32,792 bases of DNA from Deltaproteobacteria bacterium (lineage in GTDB: Bacteria > Desulfobacterota > Syntrophia > Syntrophales > UBA2185): the NCBI GenBank assembly GCA_026388545.1, contig JAPLJS010000026.1, forward strand, positions 1-32,792. The letters run 5' to 3'. Each line of letters begins with the position of its first letter. Within the stretch, counting starts at the first letter, position 1. The notes beneath the pieces were generated by a model that was not told where the DNA came from, did not search any database, and saw nothing but the letters and a program-made list of their open reading frames with translations. Position numbers and translations under genes: made by a program. Positions 1 through 9,358 of this stretch are shown one piece after another.

Positions 1-804
1 CTGGCCCCCTACGATGACACTCTTTCCAAGCTTTGTGCTCCCCGCGATGCCGACCTGTGATACAATCACGGCGTTTTCGCCAATCACTACGTTATGAGCA
101 ATCTGAACCAGATTGTCGATTTTTACACCTCTTTGTATCCATGTTTTTTCAATGGTGCCCCGATCAATGGTGGTGTTGGCTCCCACCTCAACGTCGTCGT
201 CTATTTGAACAATACCTACCTGGGGAATTTTTATATTTTCCCGTCCCGGCCTGGCAAAACCAAATCCATCACTCCCAACAACAACACCAGCGTGGAGGAT
301 GACCCTCTTTCCAATAATGCATTTCCTGTATACGGAAACGTTGGGATACAGAATGGAATCCTCACCGATGATGACATGACGACCGATAGTGACACCGGGA
401 TAAAGGATAACCCCTCGTTCAATTTTTGCCCCCCGGCCGATAGTGACGCCTGGATAGATCACGGCATCTTCTGAGACAATGGCGCCTTCTTCAACGAATG
501 TACCCTTACTAATTTCGGGGGGATCATGGTCTTCGGGATAAAAAAGGCCAAGAAGCTTCCCGAAGGCAATATAAGGATCGTCGACAATAATCAGATTCTT
601 ATCGGTACTTACTGCTCCGGACGACACCAGAACGGCGGATGCGCCGGTTGTCTCAAGTTTCTTCAGATATTTAGGGTTTGCAATGAAGGTTAGATCGCCG
701 TTTCCAGCTTCATCAATACCCCGGATATTTTCAATGGCTGCCTGAGAATCTCCGATGACTTCACCGTTTAAGAAAGATGCAATTTCCCTCAATGTTTTTT
801 TCAC
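1..804 (-). CDS. lpxD: UDP-3-O-acylglucosamine N-acyltransferase LpxD (C-terminus cut by window edge)
   Basis: LpxD adds the second, N-linked 3-hydroxyacyl chain to UDP-3-O-acylglucosamine in lipid A synthesis, in the cytoplasm. The first 268 codons are present and remain open at base 1. The N-terminal uridine-binding domain opens [19 protein letters not shown] and contains [11 protein letters not shown]. From about residue 100 come left-handed beta-helix hexapeptide repeats ([25 protein letters not shown]), then the LpxD hallmark [14 protein letters not shown] and the catalytic-His segment [13 protein letters not shown]. No ATG is available in frame. The GTG at 804 is chosen because GAGG lies 8 bases upstream and the family N-terminus aligns there. 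It is the last visible gene of the envelope operon after ompH; fabZ and lpxA often follow, but they would lie outside the window. Identity is secure. Confidence 0.95.
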   Translation of the reverse strand, partial: MKKTLREIASFLNGEVIGDSQAAIENIRGIDEAGNGDLTFIANPKYLKKLETTGASAVLVSSGAVSTDKNLIIVDDPYIAFGKLLGLFYPEDHDPPEISKGTFVEEGAIVSEDAVIYPGVTIGRGAKIERGVILYPGVTIGRHVIIGEDSILYPNVSVYRKCIIGKRVILHAGVVVGSDGFGFARPGRENIKIPQVGIVQIDDDVEVGANTTIDRGTIEKTWIQRGVKIDNLVQIAHNVVIGENAVIVSQVGIAGSTKLGKSVIVGGQ

Positions 805-932
805 CTTGATGACCTCATAACCCTCAGTACATACTGCCCTCAGACTTGAATAAATATGTTACTTACAGGAGGCTTTTCCTGCAGAAAGAGAAGCTTTGCT
901 GAAAGCTGAAAGCAAATATCCGGATGCCTCTT

Positions 933-1469
933 TCAATTCTTCGGTTTATAGATTTTGTTGAATTCTTCAACAACCCGCTTTGTCAAGTCATTTTCCTTCG
1001 CATAGTAGGCGACAGGGACAGTGCTGATATCAATGATCAGCAAGTATTTTTCTCTATCTCCAATAGCGTTCACGACTTTCATAATCTCGGGCATCAACTG
1101 CTTTAAAATTCCTTGCCTTTTTGCCTGGAGCTCTTCATTGGCATCCTTGACCACTAACTGGTAATCCCTGAATTTTTTCTGGTAGGCCGTCTCCTTTTCT
1201 TTCATAGCGGCTTCGGTGAGAACTGTCCGCTGTTTTTCGAGGTCATCTTTGAGCTTCTTTAATTCTGTTTCTTTTTCCTGGATCTTAACTTTATCTTTTT
1301 CAAAGATCTTGAGAAATTCCGCATCTGCCTTTTTCCCAGGATCTGATTTGCTTAAAATTTCTTCAATGTTGATAAACCCCGTCTTTTCACCAGCGATTGC
1401 ATATGAGCCAGAGAAGATCAGCGACAAGACTATAAATGCAATTGAAATCAACAGACCACTTTTTTTCAT
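933..1469 (-). CDS. skp: OmpH/Skp-family periplasmic chaperone
   Basis: Predicted 178-residue secreted chaperone that holds unfolded outer-membrane proteins on their way to BamA. Residues 1-26 form a signal peptide with a cleavable AIA-G end. The start of the mature domain (KTGFINIEEILSKSDPGKKA) resembles the Skp beta-strand, and about residues 50-125 are a long charged helical hairpin (repeated KEKE/ELKKLKDDLEKQ), the tentacle of the Skp fold. The C-terminus (EKYLLIIDISTVPVAYYA) matches the OmpH pattern in which a strand returns to the body. AAGGGGG precedes the ATG. It sits 41 bp downstream of bamA and upstream of lpxD, the usual bamA-skp-lpxD order. The sequence diverges from enteric Skp, so the assignment rests on architecture plus context. 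Confidence 0.9.
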   Translation of the reverse strand: MKKSGLLISIAFIVLSLIFSGSYAIAGEKTGFINIEEILSKSDPGKKADAEFLKIFEKDKVKIQEKETELKKLKDDLEKQRTVLTEAAMKEKETAYQKKFRDYQLVVKDANEELQAKRQGILKQLMPEIMKVVNAIGDREKYLLIIDISTVPVAYYAKENDLTKRVVEEFNKIYKPKN

Positions 1470-1510
1470 AAAATTTCCCCCTTATAAAATTTGAAATGTC
1501 ATAACGTTAT

Positions 1511-4150
1511 TTACATGAACATACCGATTGTGAATTCCCACCGGCTTGCAGATTCACCTTCCTTTCGATCAAGGGCATAACCCCATTCGAGCCTCAACGG
1601 CCCGATCGGTGAGTACCAGCGTATGCCTGCTCCCGCCGTCTTCCTCATGTCGTTGATATGATAACCGCTTTCCCAGGCATTGCCTGTATCGTAAAATAAA
1701 ACCCCCTTCATCCCGGCGTTTTTAATCAGGGGGAAAATGAATTCAGCATTGAAACATAACATTGTATAGCCGCCGATAGGATCGTTCGTGTCCGGATCTC
1801 TTGGACCTACATCTCGAAGACCCCGGAGGGAACTTATGCCCCCCAGATAGTAACGCTCATAGATCGGTACATCCTTCCCCTCGTTACCGTGCACATATCC
1901 GGCTCGCCCGTACGCGCCGAGTACGGTTTCTAAGGGCAGGGGAAAAAACCATGAAGCTTTTGCCCCGTATCGGGTAAAACTTGTGTCGCCCTGAAGGATC
2001 CCACCTGTGTTTTCGATGGTAGCACTGTTTTTGGAGCCTTTTGATGGAAACATAATGTCGTCAGTCGTATCCCTTGTGAGAGTGACGGACACGGTGCTGG
2101 ATGTTGTTGTCCCTGCTTGTTCCTTTATGTACCGCGACGCCGTGTCCTTGATATCTTTGACGTCATTTGTCGTTAGTCTGTATCCAATATAACCGGTTAC
2201 ATACTCCCAGAGAGGATAACCTAACGTGGTTCCGATACCCTTTGACGATAAATTATAACTGTCATATTCCCGCGTATAATTCCAGATGTCGGATTTACTC
2301 CATAGAGGAATATCAAATAACCATGGTTCTATAAATGAGAGCTCGTACATTGATGATATGCTTCCAATTTGAGCCCTAAGGCTTAAAATCTGCCCCTTGC
2401 CAAAGAGATTTTGCTGGGAAATCTGGGCGGTTAAAATAGCATGGTCATAGGCACTGTATCCGGCGCCGACACTGAACATGCCCGTCGGTTTTTCCTTTAC
2501 ATTGATATTGACGTCGGTGAGTGTTTCATCGGGTCCCTTTTCTGTCTGAAAATTAATTTCTTCAAAGTATCTCAGGCGATTGAGCTCCATATAGCTCTTT
2601 TTCAGCTTGCTGCTGTTATACAGATCACCCTCAACAATGGCTAACTGCCTTCGTATCACCTTATCTCTTGTTTTTGTGTTGCCCGTAATGGTTATTCTGT
2701 TGAAGTAGACCTGATTACCTTTTTTAATTTGGTAAATAACATCTACCGTCTGGTCTTTTTCGTTGGGAACAGTGCGCGGAGTAATGTCGGCATAGGCATA
2801 ACCATCATCATTGCAGGCCTGGGTAAGATATTCGATATCTTTCATGATCGATTCTCTGTCATAATACTCTTTTTTGTTGATCTTCAATTTATCCAGGAGT
2901 TCAGGTCGGGGTACTGTTAACGTATCACCGGTAATATCTACCTTGCCTACTTTGAATTGTTTGCCTTCCACTACTGATATTTTTATATAAATTCCCTTCT
3001 TATCGGAGGTAATTTCCGGTTCGCCGACCTGAGCGTTGATAAAACCATGATTGAGGTAAAATGCACTCACTTTGTTGGCATCCTGTCTCAATTGTTCCTT
3101 TTTCAGAAGACCTGAGTCGGTGACGAAGTGGAAAATGCCCCATTCCGTAGCATCTATAATTTTTTTCAGTTCTTTATCGGTAAACGCCCTGTTTCCCTCA
3201 AAAGAGATGGTTTTGATATACAGTCTCTCGTTTTCGGTAATATCGATAGTGATGCGGGTATCTTTATCCCCTTCCTTATCAATCACATATTTGATCTCTG
3301 CATTGTTGTATCCCTTGTTGTCATAAAGGGACTTGATTTTTTCTATGCTGGCAACAATTTTTCCGGGGTTGAAAACCTCACGGACCTTGAAAGTCAGTGC
3401 ACTTTCTATTTCGCTCTTTTCGATGGCCTTATTCCCTTTGATCTTTATCTCTGTAATGAGGGCTTTTTCCTTCAAAATAAAAGTAATAATCTTTCCCTCA
3501 GACGTACCGGTGACATCTGTGGCTACATCATCGAAATAGCCCATCTTGTAAATAGCTTTGATGTCGGATGAGAGATCTGTTTCTGAAAAGAGGTTTCCCC
3601 TGGCACTTTTCACGACCTGATTGACGGCACTGCTTTCAATTTTCCGGTTACCCTTAAATTCAATTTTTGCTATCCTCATTTCCGCGGCGATTTGGATGAG
3701 TATATTTGTCCTTATTTTGGCAGATAGTGAGCCAATGCTTTCAAAGCCTTTACCTTGGGCGAAGACACCGGGCAGTGCTTTTTGCTCCTTTACATCAATG
3801 ACTCTTGCATCGACGCTGATGAGTTCTCCGAACTCTGACAGACTCCCCATGATGACATAATGAGCGCCCGTTTCTTTACCTACAGTGAGAGCAAGTTTTT
3901 CATCAATCCGTTTACCCTCAACAACTCCGGCAAGGATACCTCTTTCAATGAGCAGGATGTTTTTTGATTTAACCAGCTCTGTCGACAGTCCTTTGTAAAT
4001 AGCTTCCTGCAGTTTAGATACATTTGCCTTGCTGTGAATATCAAAGGGAAGGAGCGCGATTTTTTTTACATCTTCCGCGAAAGCTTTTTGATAGTTAATC
4101 AGCAGGAGCAAAGTCAGCAGAAAGACGAAGCTAATAACCTTTTTACTCAT
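1511..4150 (-). CDS. bamA: Outer membrane protein assembly factor BamA with extra N-terminal domain
   Basis: Core subunit of the BAM complex that inserts beta-barrel proteins into the outer membrane; 879 residues, compared with about 760-810 in well-studied BamA. Residues 1-25 are a signal peptide. Residues about 28-158 (KKIALLPFDIHS, LLIERGILAGVV, GAHYVIMGSLSEF) resemble the FlgO/TolB-N/CsgG-like fold and are not part of canonical BamA. Five POTRA domains follow from about residue 159 (RIAKIEFKGN, ITEIKIKGN, IKTISFEGN, KVGKVDITGD, FNRITITGN), then a C-terminal 16-strand-type barrel with the loop-6 motif SLRGL. The last residues are EFTIGMFM, so the usual terminal aromatic is at the penultimate position. 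ATG 4150 is chosen over one 30 bases upstream because it opens the signal peptide and overlaps the lolD stop by 8 bases (ATGAGTAA), indicating translational coupling. Confidence 0.95.
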   Translation of the reverse strand: MSKKVISFVFLLTLLLLINYQKAFAEDVKKIALLPFDIHSKANVSKLQEAIYKGLSTELVKSKNILLIERGILAGVVEGKRIDEKLALTVGKETGAHYVIMGSLSEFGELISVDARVIDVKEQKALPGVFAQGKGFESIGSLSAKIRTNILIQIAAEMRIAKIEFKGNRKIESSAVNQVVKSARGNLFSETDLSSDIKAIYKMGYFDDVATDVTGTSEGKIITFILKEKALITEIKIKGNKAIEKSEIESALTFKVREVFNPGKIVASIEKIKSLYDNKGYNNAEIKYVIDKEGDKDTRITIDITENERLYIKTISFEGNRAFTDKELKKIIDATEWGIFHFVTDSGLLKKEQLRQDANKVSAFYLNHGFINAQVGEPEITSDKKGIYIKISVVEGKQFKVGKVDITGDTLTVPRPELLDKLKINKKEYYDRESIMKDIEYLTQACNDDGYAYADITPRTVPNEKDQTVDVIYQIKKGNQVYFNRITITGNTKTRDKVIRRQLAIVEGDLYNSSKLKKSYMELNRLRYFEEINFQTEKGPDETLTDVNINVKEKPTGMFSVGAGYSAYDHAILTAQISQQNLFGKGQILSLRAQIGSISSMYELSFIEPWLFDIPLWSKSDIWNYTREYDSYNLSSKGIGTTLGYPLWEYVTGYIGYRLTTNDVKDIKDTASRYIKEQAGTTTSSTVSVTLTRDTTDDIMFPSKGSKNSATIENTGGILQGDTSFTRYGAKASWFFPLPLETVLGAYGRAGYVHGNEGKDVPIYERYYLGGISSLRGLRDVGPRDPDTNDPIGGYTMLCFNAEFIFPLIKNAGMKGVLFYDTGNAWESGYHINDMRKTAGAGIRWYSPIGPLRLEWGYALDRKEGESASRWEFTIGMFM

Positions 4151-4814
4151 AGTTATGTATCTTTCCATCTCGCAGGCCAATGCTTTGAGACATTCTGTCA
4201 GCCAGTGATTTATTGTGGGTTACAACGACAAGGGTGATTTGTTTGGTTCTATTGAGATCGAGCAGGATGTCTTCTATCTTCTTTCCCGTTTCACTATCAA
4301 GGTTTCCCGTGGGTTCATCAGCCAGAATAATTTCAGGTTCCATGATGAGTGCCCGTGCCACGGCGACTCGCTGTTGTTCCCCTCCCGAAAGCTCTCCAGG
4401 TTTGTGGGTCATCCTGTCACCAAGTCCTACCTCATTTAATATAGCTTCGGCCCGATCCTTCGCTTTTCGGTAGGATACGCCATGAATCAGAGCCGGCATC
4501 ATCGTATTTTCCAGACTGTTAAATTCCGGCAGGAGGTTATGGAATTGGAAAACAAAACCAATTGTTTTGTTTCTGAACTCTGCCAGTTTTTTATTGTCCC
4601 ACTCAAAGACATGAACGTCGTTAAAGAGCACAGTACCCGATGTGGGGTGATCCAGGGTTCCTAAAATATGGATTAAGGTGCTTTTTCCCGCCCCGGAAAC
4701 ACCGAGGATGGCCAATGAATGTCCTCGGGGGATGGTTAGATTCAGTTCTTTCAAAACTTCGATCTTGTTGCCGTCCTTGATGAAAGTTTTATTTAAATTA
4801 TTTACGGTTATCAT
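4143..4814 (-). CDS. lolD: Lipoprotein-releasing ABC transporter ATPase LolD
   Basis: ATPase of the LolCDE-type complex that extracts outer-membrane-destined lipoproteins from the inner membrane; 223 residues, the usual length. Visible motifs are Walker [11 protein letters not shown]-loop [10 protein letters not shown], signature [15 protein letters not shown], Walker [14 protein letters not shown] and switch His in VVTHNKSLA. The LolD-typical segment [16 protein letters not shown] separates it from generic MacB-like ATPases. Its ATG shares one base with the lolC stop (TAATG), and its own stop overlaps the bamA start, so lolC-lolD-bamA are tightly coupled. MacB-type efflux ATPases are the alternative, but the partner and context favour Lol. 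Confidence 0.93.
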   Translation of the reverse strand: MITVNNLNKTFIKDGNKIEVLKELNLTIPRGHSLAILGVSGAGKSTLIHILGTLDHPTSGTVLFNDVHVFEWDNKKLAEFRNKTIGFVFQFHNLLPEFNSLENTMMPALIHGVSYRKAKDRAEAILNEVGLGDRMTHKPGELSGGEQQRVAVARALIMEPEIILADEPTGNLDSETGKKIEDILLDLNRTKQITLVVVTHNKSLADRMSQSIGLRDGKIHNYE

Positions 4815-6091
4815 TATTCATATCTCAGGGCCTCTGATGGGTCCAGTTTGGAAGCCTTCCGGGATGGATAAATCGTTGACAGGAAACATATCAGCATCGT
4901 TCCTATAATGATGATGAGCACATCACTGAAATTAACTTGGGAGGGCAGTTGATTCAGATAATATACGTCACCCGGCAGTATCTTGAAACCGAAAAGATTT
5001 TCGATGAATACGGAAAGCTTCTCAAGATTAAAAGCAACAGTAAGCCCGCCGATGCACCCGAGAAGAGTACCGATTGCACCGATTGTTATCCCTTGATAAA
5101 TAAATATCTTCATTATACTTTTTGACGTTGCACCCATGGATTTTAAAATGGCGATGTCCTTGCTTTTTTCCATTACTATCATGATTAACGTACAAATTAT
5201 GTTGAACGCAGCGACCAGCACGATGAGACTGAGGATGATAAACATGACCCGTTTTTCGAGTTTCAGGGCCGAGAAGAGGTTTTTATTCATTTCCATCCAG
5301 TGTCGGCCCCAGAAAGGGAATCCCAGTTTTTTCTCTATTGATTTAGCAATGAGATTCGCCTTATAAATGTCGTTAACTTTGATTTCAAGGCCGGTTACCT
5401 GTTCTCCCAGATTTAAGAATTCCTGACAGTCTTTCAGGGATATGTAGGCCAAAGTAGAGTCATATTCGTAGAATCCTGAATCGAAGACGCCCACAACAAC
5501 AAATTTTTTCATTTTGGGAACCATCCCCATAGGCGTTGAGACTCCCATAGGAGAGATGATGTTGACGGTTTCAAAGAGAAAGAGCCCCATGTTTTTTGCC
5601 AGTTCTTTGCCTACGACAATTCCGGGGAGCATCGAGGTATCTTTGCCGAGGTTGAGGGTACTCCGATGTTTTTCCGAAAGATAATGAATGTTCCCCTCCT
5701 GCATCTTTCCCAGATTGATGACTTTGAAGGCGTTATCTACCGACATTCCCCGCAAGATAACACCACTTGTGTGACCGCCGTTTTTCAGCATAGCCTGACT
5801 GTATATGAATGGTGTTGATGCGACGACACCGTCGACGTCCGTAATCTCGTTCATGACCTTCTGGTGGTCATTCATTGTCCCGCTATATTTCATAAGAACG
5901 ATGTGCGAATTGATACCCAGTATCTTACTACGGAGATCGTTTTCAAAACCGTTCATTACTGCCAGGACAATAATCAGTGCGGCAACGCCTAAAAAAATCC
6001 CGGCAATGGATAAAAATGTGATGATGGAGACGAAGACCTGCTTTCGCTTGGCCCGGAGGTATCTGAGACTGATAAAAAGTTCAAAGGACAT
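4814..6091 (-). CDS. lolC: Lipoprotein-releasing ABC transporter permease LolC/LolE
   Basis: Inner-membrane permease of the lipoprotein release system, 425 residues. It has an N-terminal membrane segment (about 20-47) after the family opening FELFISLRYLRAKRKQ. A large periplasmic MacB/PCD-type domain (about 50-270) follows, then three C-terminal membrane helices near 280-305, 325-350 and 380-405. The segment KDIAILKSMGATSKSIMKIF is the FtsX/LolCE cytoplasmic coupling motif. Only one permease gene is present, so the complex is probably a LolC/E homodimer (LolF-like) with LolD, as in many non-gammaproteobacteria. It starts 8 bp after lysS and its stop overlaps the lolD start. Confidence 0.93.
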   Translation of the reverse strand: MSFELFISLRYLRAKRKQVFVSIITFLSIAGIFLGVAALIIVLAVMNGFENDLRSKILGINSHIVLMKYSGTMNDHQKVMNEITDVDGVVASTPFIYSQAMLKNGGHTSGVILRGMSVDNAFKVINLGKMQEGNIHYLSEKHRSTLNLGKDTSMLPGIVVGKELAKNMGLFLFETVNIISPMGVSTPMGMVPKMKKFVVVGVFDSGFYEYDSTLAYISLKDCQEFLNLGEQVTGLEIKVNDIYKANLIAKSIEKKLGFPFWGRHWMEMNKNLFSALKLEKRVMFIILSLIVLVAAFNIICTLIMIVMEKSKDIAILKSMGATSKSIMKIFIYQGITIGAIGTLLGCIGGLTVAFNLEKLSVFIENLFGFKILPGDVYYLNQLPSQVNFSDVLIIIIGTMLICFLSTIYPSRKASKLDPSEALRYE

Positions 6092-6099
6092 GGCAGATT

Positions 6100-7581
6100 T
6101 TATTCTTCCTTGGTTCTCAAAAGCGGGAAAAGGATAACATCCCTTATGGATGCAGAGTCCGTAAAAAGCATGACCAGCCTGTCGATGCCGATTCCTTCCC
6201 CTGCTGTAGGAGGCATTCCATATTCGAGAGTCCGGATGTAATCCTCATCCATTTCATGTGCTTCATCATCCCCGGCCTCTCTTTCTTTGAGCTGCATCAT
6301 GAATCGTTCCCTTTGATCAACGGGGTCGTTAAGTTCGGAAAAGGCATTAGCAATTTCTTTTCCATAGATATAAAGTTCGAATCTATCGGTCAACTCGGGA
6401 TGAACAGGATTTTTCCTCGAAAGGGGAGAAACCTCAACAGGATAATGAGTTATAAAAGTGGGTTGAATGAGCTTTTCCTCCACATCTTCTTCAAATAGAG
6501 CCATCATCACCTTTCCTGGGGATTCGTTGTCTTTGATGGTCAGTCCCAGATTTCTTGCGTAGGCCGTAAGCCCGGCAGTATCCTCCAGCATATCGGAGGT
6601 TATATTGCCGTGCCGGACAAGCGCATCTTTGACAGAAATGCGCGACCATGGAGGAGTCAGGTCAATTTCTGTTCCCTGGTACTGAAACTTTAGAGAACCG
6701 AAAAGCTCCCGGGCGATGAAGGTCAGCATTTCCTCCGTCATTACCATCATGTCCTCATAGGTGGCGTAGGCCTGATAAAATTCCATCATCGTAAATTCGG
6801 GGTTATGGAATGTGGAGATGCCTTCATTTCTGAAGTTCCTGTTTATTTCGAAGACCCTCTCGAGGTCTCCGGTAATCAATCTTTTCAGATACAGTTCAGG
6901 GGCTATCCTCAAAAAAAAGTCCATTCCCAGGGCATTATGATGTGTCTTGAAGGGACGCGCCACAGCACCGCCGGCCTTGGGCTGCATCATGGGAGTTTCT
7001 ACTTCGAGGAAATCCCGTTCTTCCATAAAGTGACGCAGAAGCTGGATGATACGGTTCCGTTTTAAAAAGACCTCTTTGACTTGCGGATTAACGATAAGAT
7101 CGAGGTGTCGCTGGCGGTATCTTGTTTCAATATCCGTAAGACCATGCCATTTCTCCGGCAAAGGTCTTATCGCTTTTGACAGGAGCCTCAGTGCATCTGC
7201 GTCAATAGTCAGTTCATTTGTCCTGGTTCTGAATATTTTCCCTGCGATAAAAACGATATCTCCCACATCGAGTCTTTTAAATAATGAATAGGTAGTTTCC
7301 CCCACCTGATTCTTTCTGATAAAGGCCTGAAGTCTTCCCGCTCTGTCCTGGATCATGACAAAAGAACCTTTTCCGAAGTCTCGAATGGCCATCAGTCTTC
7401 CCGCAATGGCAAATCTCTCATCGATTGCGGCAAGGGCGTCATTGTCCATATGGATAAAGCGGGTAACGATAGATGCCGTCGTGTCCTTGACACGGACATC
7501 GTTAGGATACAGTTCAATGCCGTCGGCCTTCAGAGATTCTATTTTTTCTTTTTTCTTCCTTATGAGTTCGCTGTCTTCCAT
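6100..7581 (-). CDS. lysS: Lysine--tRNA ligase (class II)
   Basis: Charges tRNA-Lys with lysine in the cytoplasm; 493 residues, normal for bacterial class II LysRS. An N-terminal OB-fold anticodon-binding domain (about 55-150) precedes the class II catalytic core. Motif 2 is FRNEGISTFHNPEFTMMEFY and motif 3 is GIGIDRLVMLFTDSASIRDV. AAGG lies 5 bases before the ATG. It heads the envelope operon; lysS upstream of lolC recurs in several delta-class genomes, though no functional reason is evident. Confidence 0.97.
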   Translation of the reverse strand: MEDSELIRKKKEKIESLKADGIELYPNDVRVKDTTASIVTRFIHMDNDALAAIDERFAIAGRLMAIRDFGKGSFVMIQDRAGRLQAFIRKNQVGETTYSLFKRLDVGDIVFIAGKIFRTRTNELTIDADALRLLSKAIRPLPEKWHGLTDIETRYRQRHLDLIVNPQVKEVFLKRNRIIQLLRHFMEERDFLEVETPMMQPKAGGAVARPFKTHHNALGMDFFLRIAPELYLKRLITGDLERVFEINRNFRNEGISTFHNPEFTMMEFYQAYATYEDMMVMTEEMLTFIARELFGSLKFQYQGTEIDLTPPWSRISVKDALVRHGNITSDMLEDTAGLTAYARNLGLTIKDNESPGKVMMALFEEDVEEKLIQPTFITHYPVEVSPLSRKNPVHPELTDRFELYIYGKEIANAFSELNDPVDQRERFMMQLKEREAGDDEAHEMDEDYIRTLEYGMPPTAGEGIGIDRLVMLFTDSASIRDVILFPLLRTKEE

Positions 7582-7614
7582 AAATACCTTGTCCTATCTA
7601 AGTATAAATCGAAT

Positions 7615-7644
7615 TTGACTATATTTTTTTTCAGGATTAGTCAA
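7615..7644 (-). promoter_or_regulatory. Possible lysS operon promoter within a 7-bp inverted repeat
   Basis: On the minus strand TTGACT (7644-7639) and TATAGT (7623-7618) are each one mismatch from the sigma70 consensus, but the spacer is only 15 bases. The same stretch is bounded by TTGACTA and TAGTCAA, an exact 7-bp inverted repeat with a 16-base centre, so it could also be a repressor site. It lies 34 bases upstream of the lysS ATG. The rest of the thiC-lysS gap shows nothing else clear. Confidence 0.35.
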
Positions 7645-7819
7645 GCATGATTTAAACGTTTGTTAATGCAATGAGAATTTCGAAGAATTTGCAAGAGGGC
7701 TTTTAGTTGTGAATCCAAGGTCAAGATAGCTTCCCATGAACATGTCAATAGGTCGGATGACAGGCGCAAATAAATATCTTCGTTGCCGGGAAGATCTCTG
7801 AACTTCAATTTTTCTCAAT

Positions 7820-9112
7820 TCAGGATGGTTTTTTATGAGAGCTTGCTTTCCCCAGTTTGATGGCGCAAAACTCTCCGCACATTGTACAGCCCTCTTCTCC
7901 TGCGCTTTTGCTTTTCTCAAGAAGTTTTTCCGTTTTTTCCGGATCAATGGATGCTGCAATCTGGCCTTGCCAGTCGAATTCCTTCCTGTATTTCGCCATC
8001 ATGATGTCTTTTTTAATGGCACCGGGGATTTCCTTAGCAATGTCAGCAATATGAGCAGCAATCTTTGAGGCGATGATGCCTTCCCTGACGTCTTCGAGTG
8101 TGGGGAGGCGGAGGTGCTCTGAGGGCGTTACGTAGCAGAGAAAGTCTGCTCCGGCTGCTCCGGCAATTGCCCCGCCGATTGCTGAGGTGATGTGATCATA
8201 ACCGGGAGCGATGTCCGTTGGTAAGGGTCCCAGGACATAGAAAGGTGCGCCGTCACACAGACTCTTCTGTAACTGGATATTGGCCTGTATTTCATTGATG
8301 GGTACATGACCGGGACCTTCGATCATTACCTGAACGCCATAGTCTCTTGCTCTTTTTGCAAGTTCACCCAGAAGAATGAGTTCCTGTACCTGTCCACGGT
8401 CTGTGGCATCGGCAATACACCCCGGCCGCAGGCCGTCGCCAAGGCTGAGAACCATATCGTAACGCCTTGCTATTTCGAGCAGTCGGTCATATTCTTCATA
8501 CAGAGGATTTTCTCTGTCATTGAATGACATCCAGTTTCTCGTGATGGATCCACCCCTGCTTACGATGCCTAAAATGCGTCCTTCTTCATCAATACAGGAT
8601 ACGCTTCTCCTCGTTACACCGCAGTGTACAGTGATAAAATCAACGCCGTCCTCACCATTTTCTATGATAACCCTGAACATGTCTTCGCCGGTCATCTCCA
8701 TGATGGCTTTTTTCGCCTCAACCATATCGGCGGCAGCCTGGTAGAGAGGAACGGTCCCGATAGGAAGAGTAGACGCCTGGATGATCGCTTGCCTGATTTT
8801 TCTGATATCACCGCCTGTGGATAGGTCCATGATAGTATCTGCCCCTGCGGCAATAGACACTTTTACCTTTTCGAGCTCCAGAGCGAGATCTACGCGGTCT
8901 TTGGATGTTCCGATATTGGCATTTATCTTTGTCCTGAGCCCTTTCCCTACGGCAAGAGGTCCTATGGTAGTGTGTTTTTTATTACGGATCACCACGATTG
9001 TGCCTTTTGCGACACCATCGCGAATGAATTCAGTGGATACACCTTCCCCTTCGGCACATTGTCTCATCTCTTCAGATATCATGCCTTTACGTGCTCTCTC
9101 TAATTGTGTCAT
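7820..9112 (-). CDS. thiC: Phosphomethylpyrimidine synthase ThiC (short form)
   Basis: Radical SAM enzyme that rearranges aminoimidazole ribotide to hydroxymethylpyrimidine phosphate, the pyrimidine half of thiamin. It has 430 residues, the compact form lacking the long N-terminal extension of the roughly 630-residue E. coli enzyme. Core motifs are clear: GTVPLYQAAADMVEAK, FITVHCGVTRRSV, EGPGHVPINEIQANIQLQKS, PLPTDIAPGYDHI and AIGGAIAGAAGADFLCYVTP. The C-terminal cluster motif reads CTMCGEFC, spacing CX2CX3C; long-form ThiC has CX2CX4C. AGGAG precedes the ATG by 9 bases. It is a single-gene unit behind a TPP riboswitch, so expression should fall when thiamin pyrophosphate is plentiful. No other thiamin gene is nearby. 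Confidence 0.97.
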   Translation of the reverse strand: MTQLERARKGMISEEMRQCAEGEGVSTEFIRDGVAKGTIVVIRNKKHTTIGPLAVGKGLRTKINANIGTSKDRVDLALELEKVKVSIAAGADTIMDLSTGGDIRKIRQAIIQASTLPIGTVPLYQAAADMVEAKKAIMEMTGEDMFRVIIENGEDGVDFITVHCGVTRRSVSCIDEEGRILGIVSRGGSITRNWMSFNDRENPLYEEYDRLLEIARRYDMVLSLGDGLRPGCIADATDRGQVQELILLGELAKRARDYGVQVMIEGPGHVPINEIQANIQLQKSLCDGAPFYVLGPLPTDIAPGYDHITSAIGGAIAGAAGADFLCYVTPSEHLRLPTLEDVREGIIASKIAAHIADIAKEIPGAIKKDIMMAKYRKEFDWQGQIAASIDPEKTEKLLEKSKSAGEEGCTMCGEFCAIKLGKASSHKKPS

Positions 9113-9155
9113 GGCAAATACTCTCCTAACATATGTCGATTTCTATAAAATACAT

Positions 9156-9188
9156 GGGGCATACCCTTCACCCTTAAGGATATGCCCC
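9156..9188 (-). terminator. Expression-platform hairpin of the thiC riboswitch
   Basis: On the minus strand GGGGCATATCC and GGGTATGCCCC form an 11-bp stem (one G-U pair) around an 11-base loop, followed by the moderately U-rich TGTATTTTATAG. It lies between the TPP aptamer and thiC, 44 bases before the start codon. It most likely acts as a terminator (attenuator) controlled by the aptamer. The interrupted U tract leaves room for another mode of control. Confidence 0.6.
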
Positions 9189-9211
9189 AAAAGAAATGTA
9201 TTACAGATTAA

Positions 9212-9278
9212 GTTTCCTCCGCTGGCATTACCCAGATCAGGTTCAAAGGGTATCTTCTCAGCCTGGCCGGCACCCCTG
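9212..9278 (-). promoter_or_regulatory. TPP (THI-box) riboswitch aptamer upstream of thiC
   Basis: Reading the minus strand, the aptamer begins GGGGTGCC and contains the conserved CTGAGA pyrimidine-sensing bulge. This is followed by ATACCCTTTGAACCTGATC and TGGGTAATGCCAGCG, then GGAGGAA, in the canonical THI-box order. The next gene in this direction is thiC, and a stem-loop lies between them. This is a well-known family and the match is nearly to consensus. Confidence 0.96.
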
Positions 9279-9299
9279 AATAGCTTCTATATTTGATAA

Positions 9300-9328
9300 A
9301 TTTTACTTCAGTTTATTGAAAAAATCAA
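9300..9328 (-). promoter_or_regulatory. Sigma70-type promoter for the riboswitch-thiC transcript
   Basis: Minus-strand TTGATT (9328-9323), a 17-base spacer and TAAAAT (9305-9300). The predicted start falls about 15 bases before the aptamer, the expected arrangement. Confidence 0.65.
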
Positions 9329-9358
9329 GCATAAATTCATATCTTATCCAATTATACA

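Noticed and set aside
7663-7959. A 98-codon minus-strand frame overlapping the end of thiC.
   Set aside because: Half lies inside thiC in another frame, there is no ribosome site and no recognisable family; the downstream part is protein-like only in composition.
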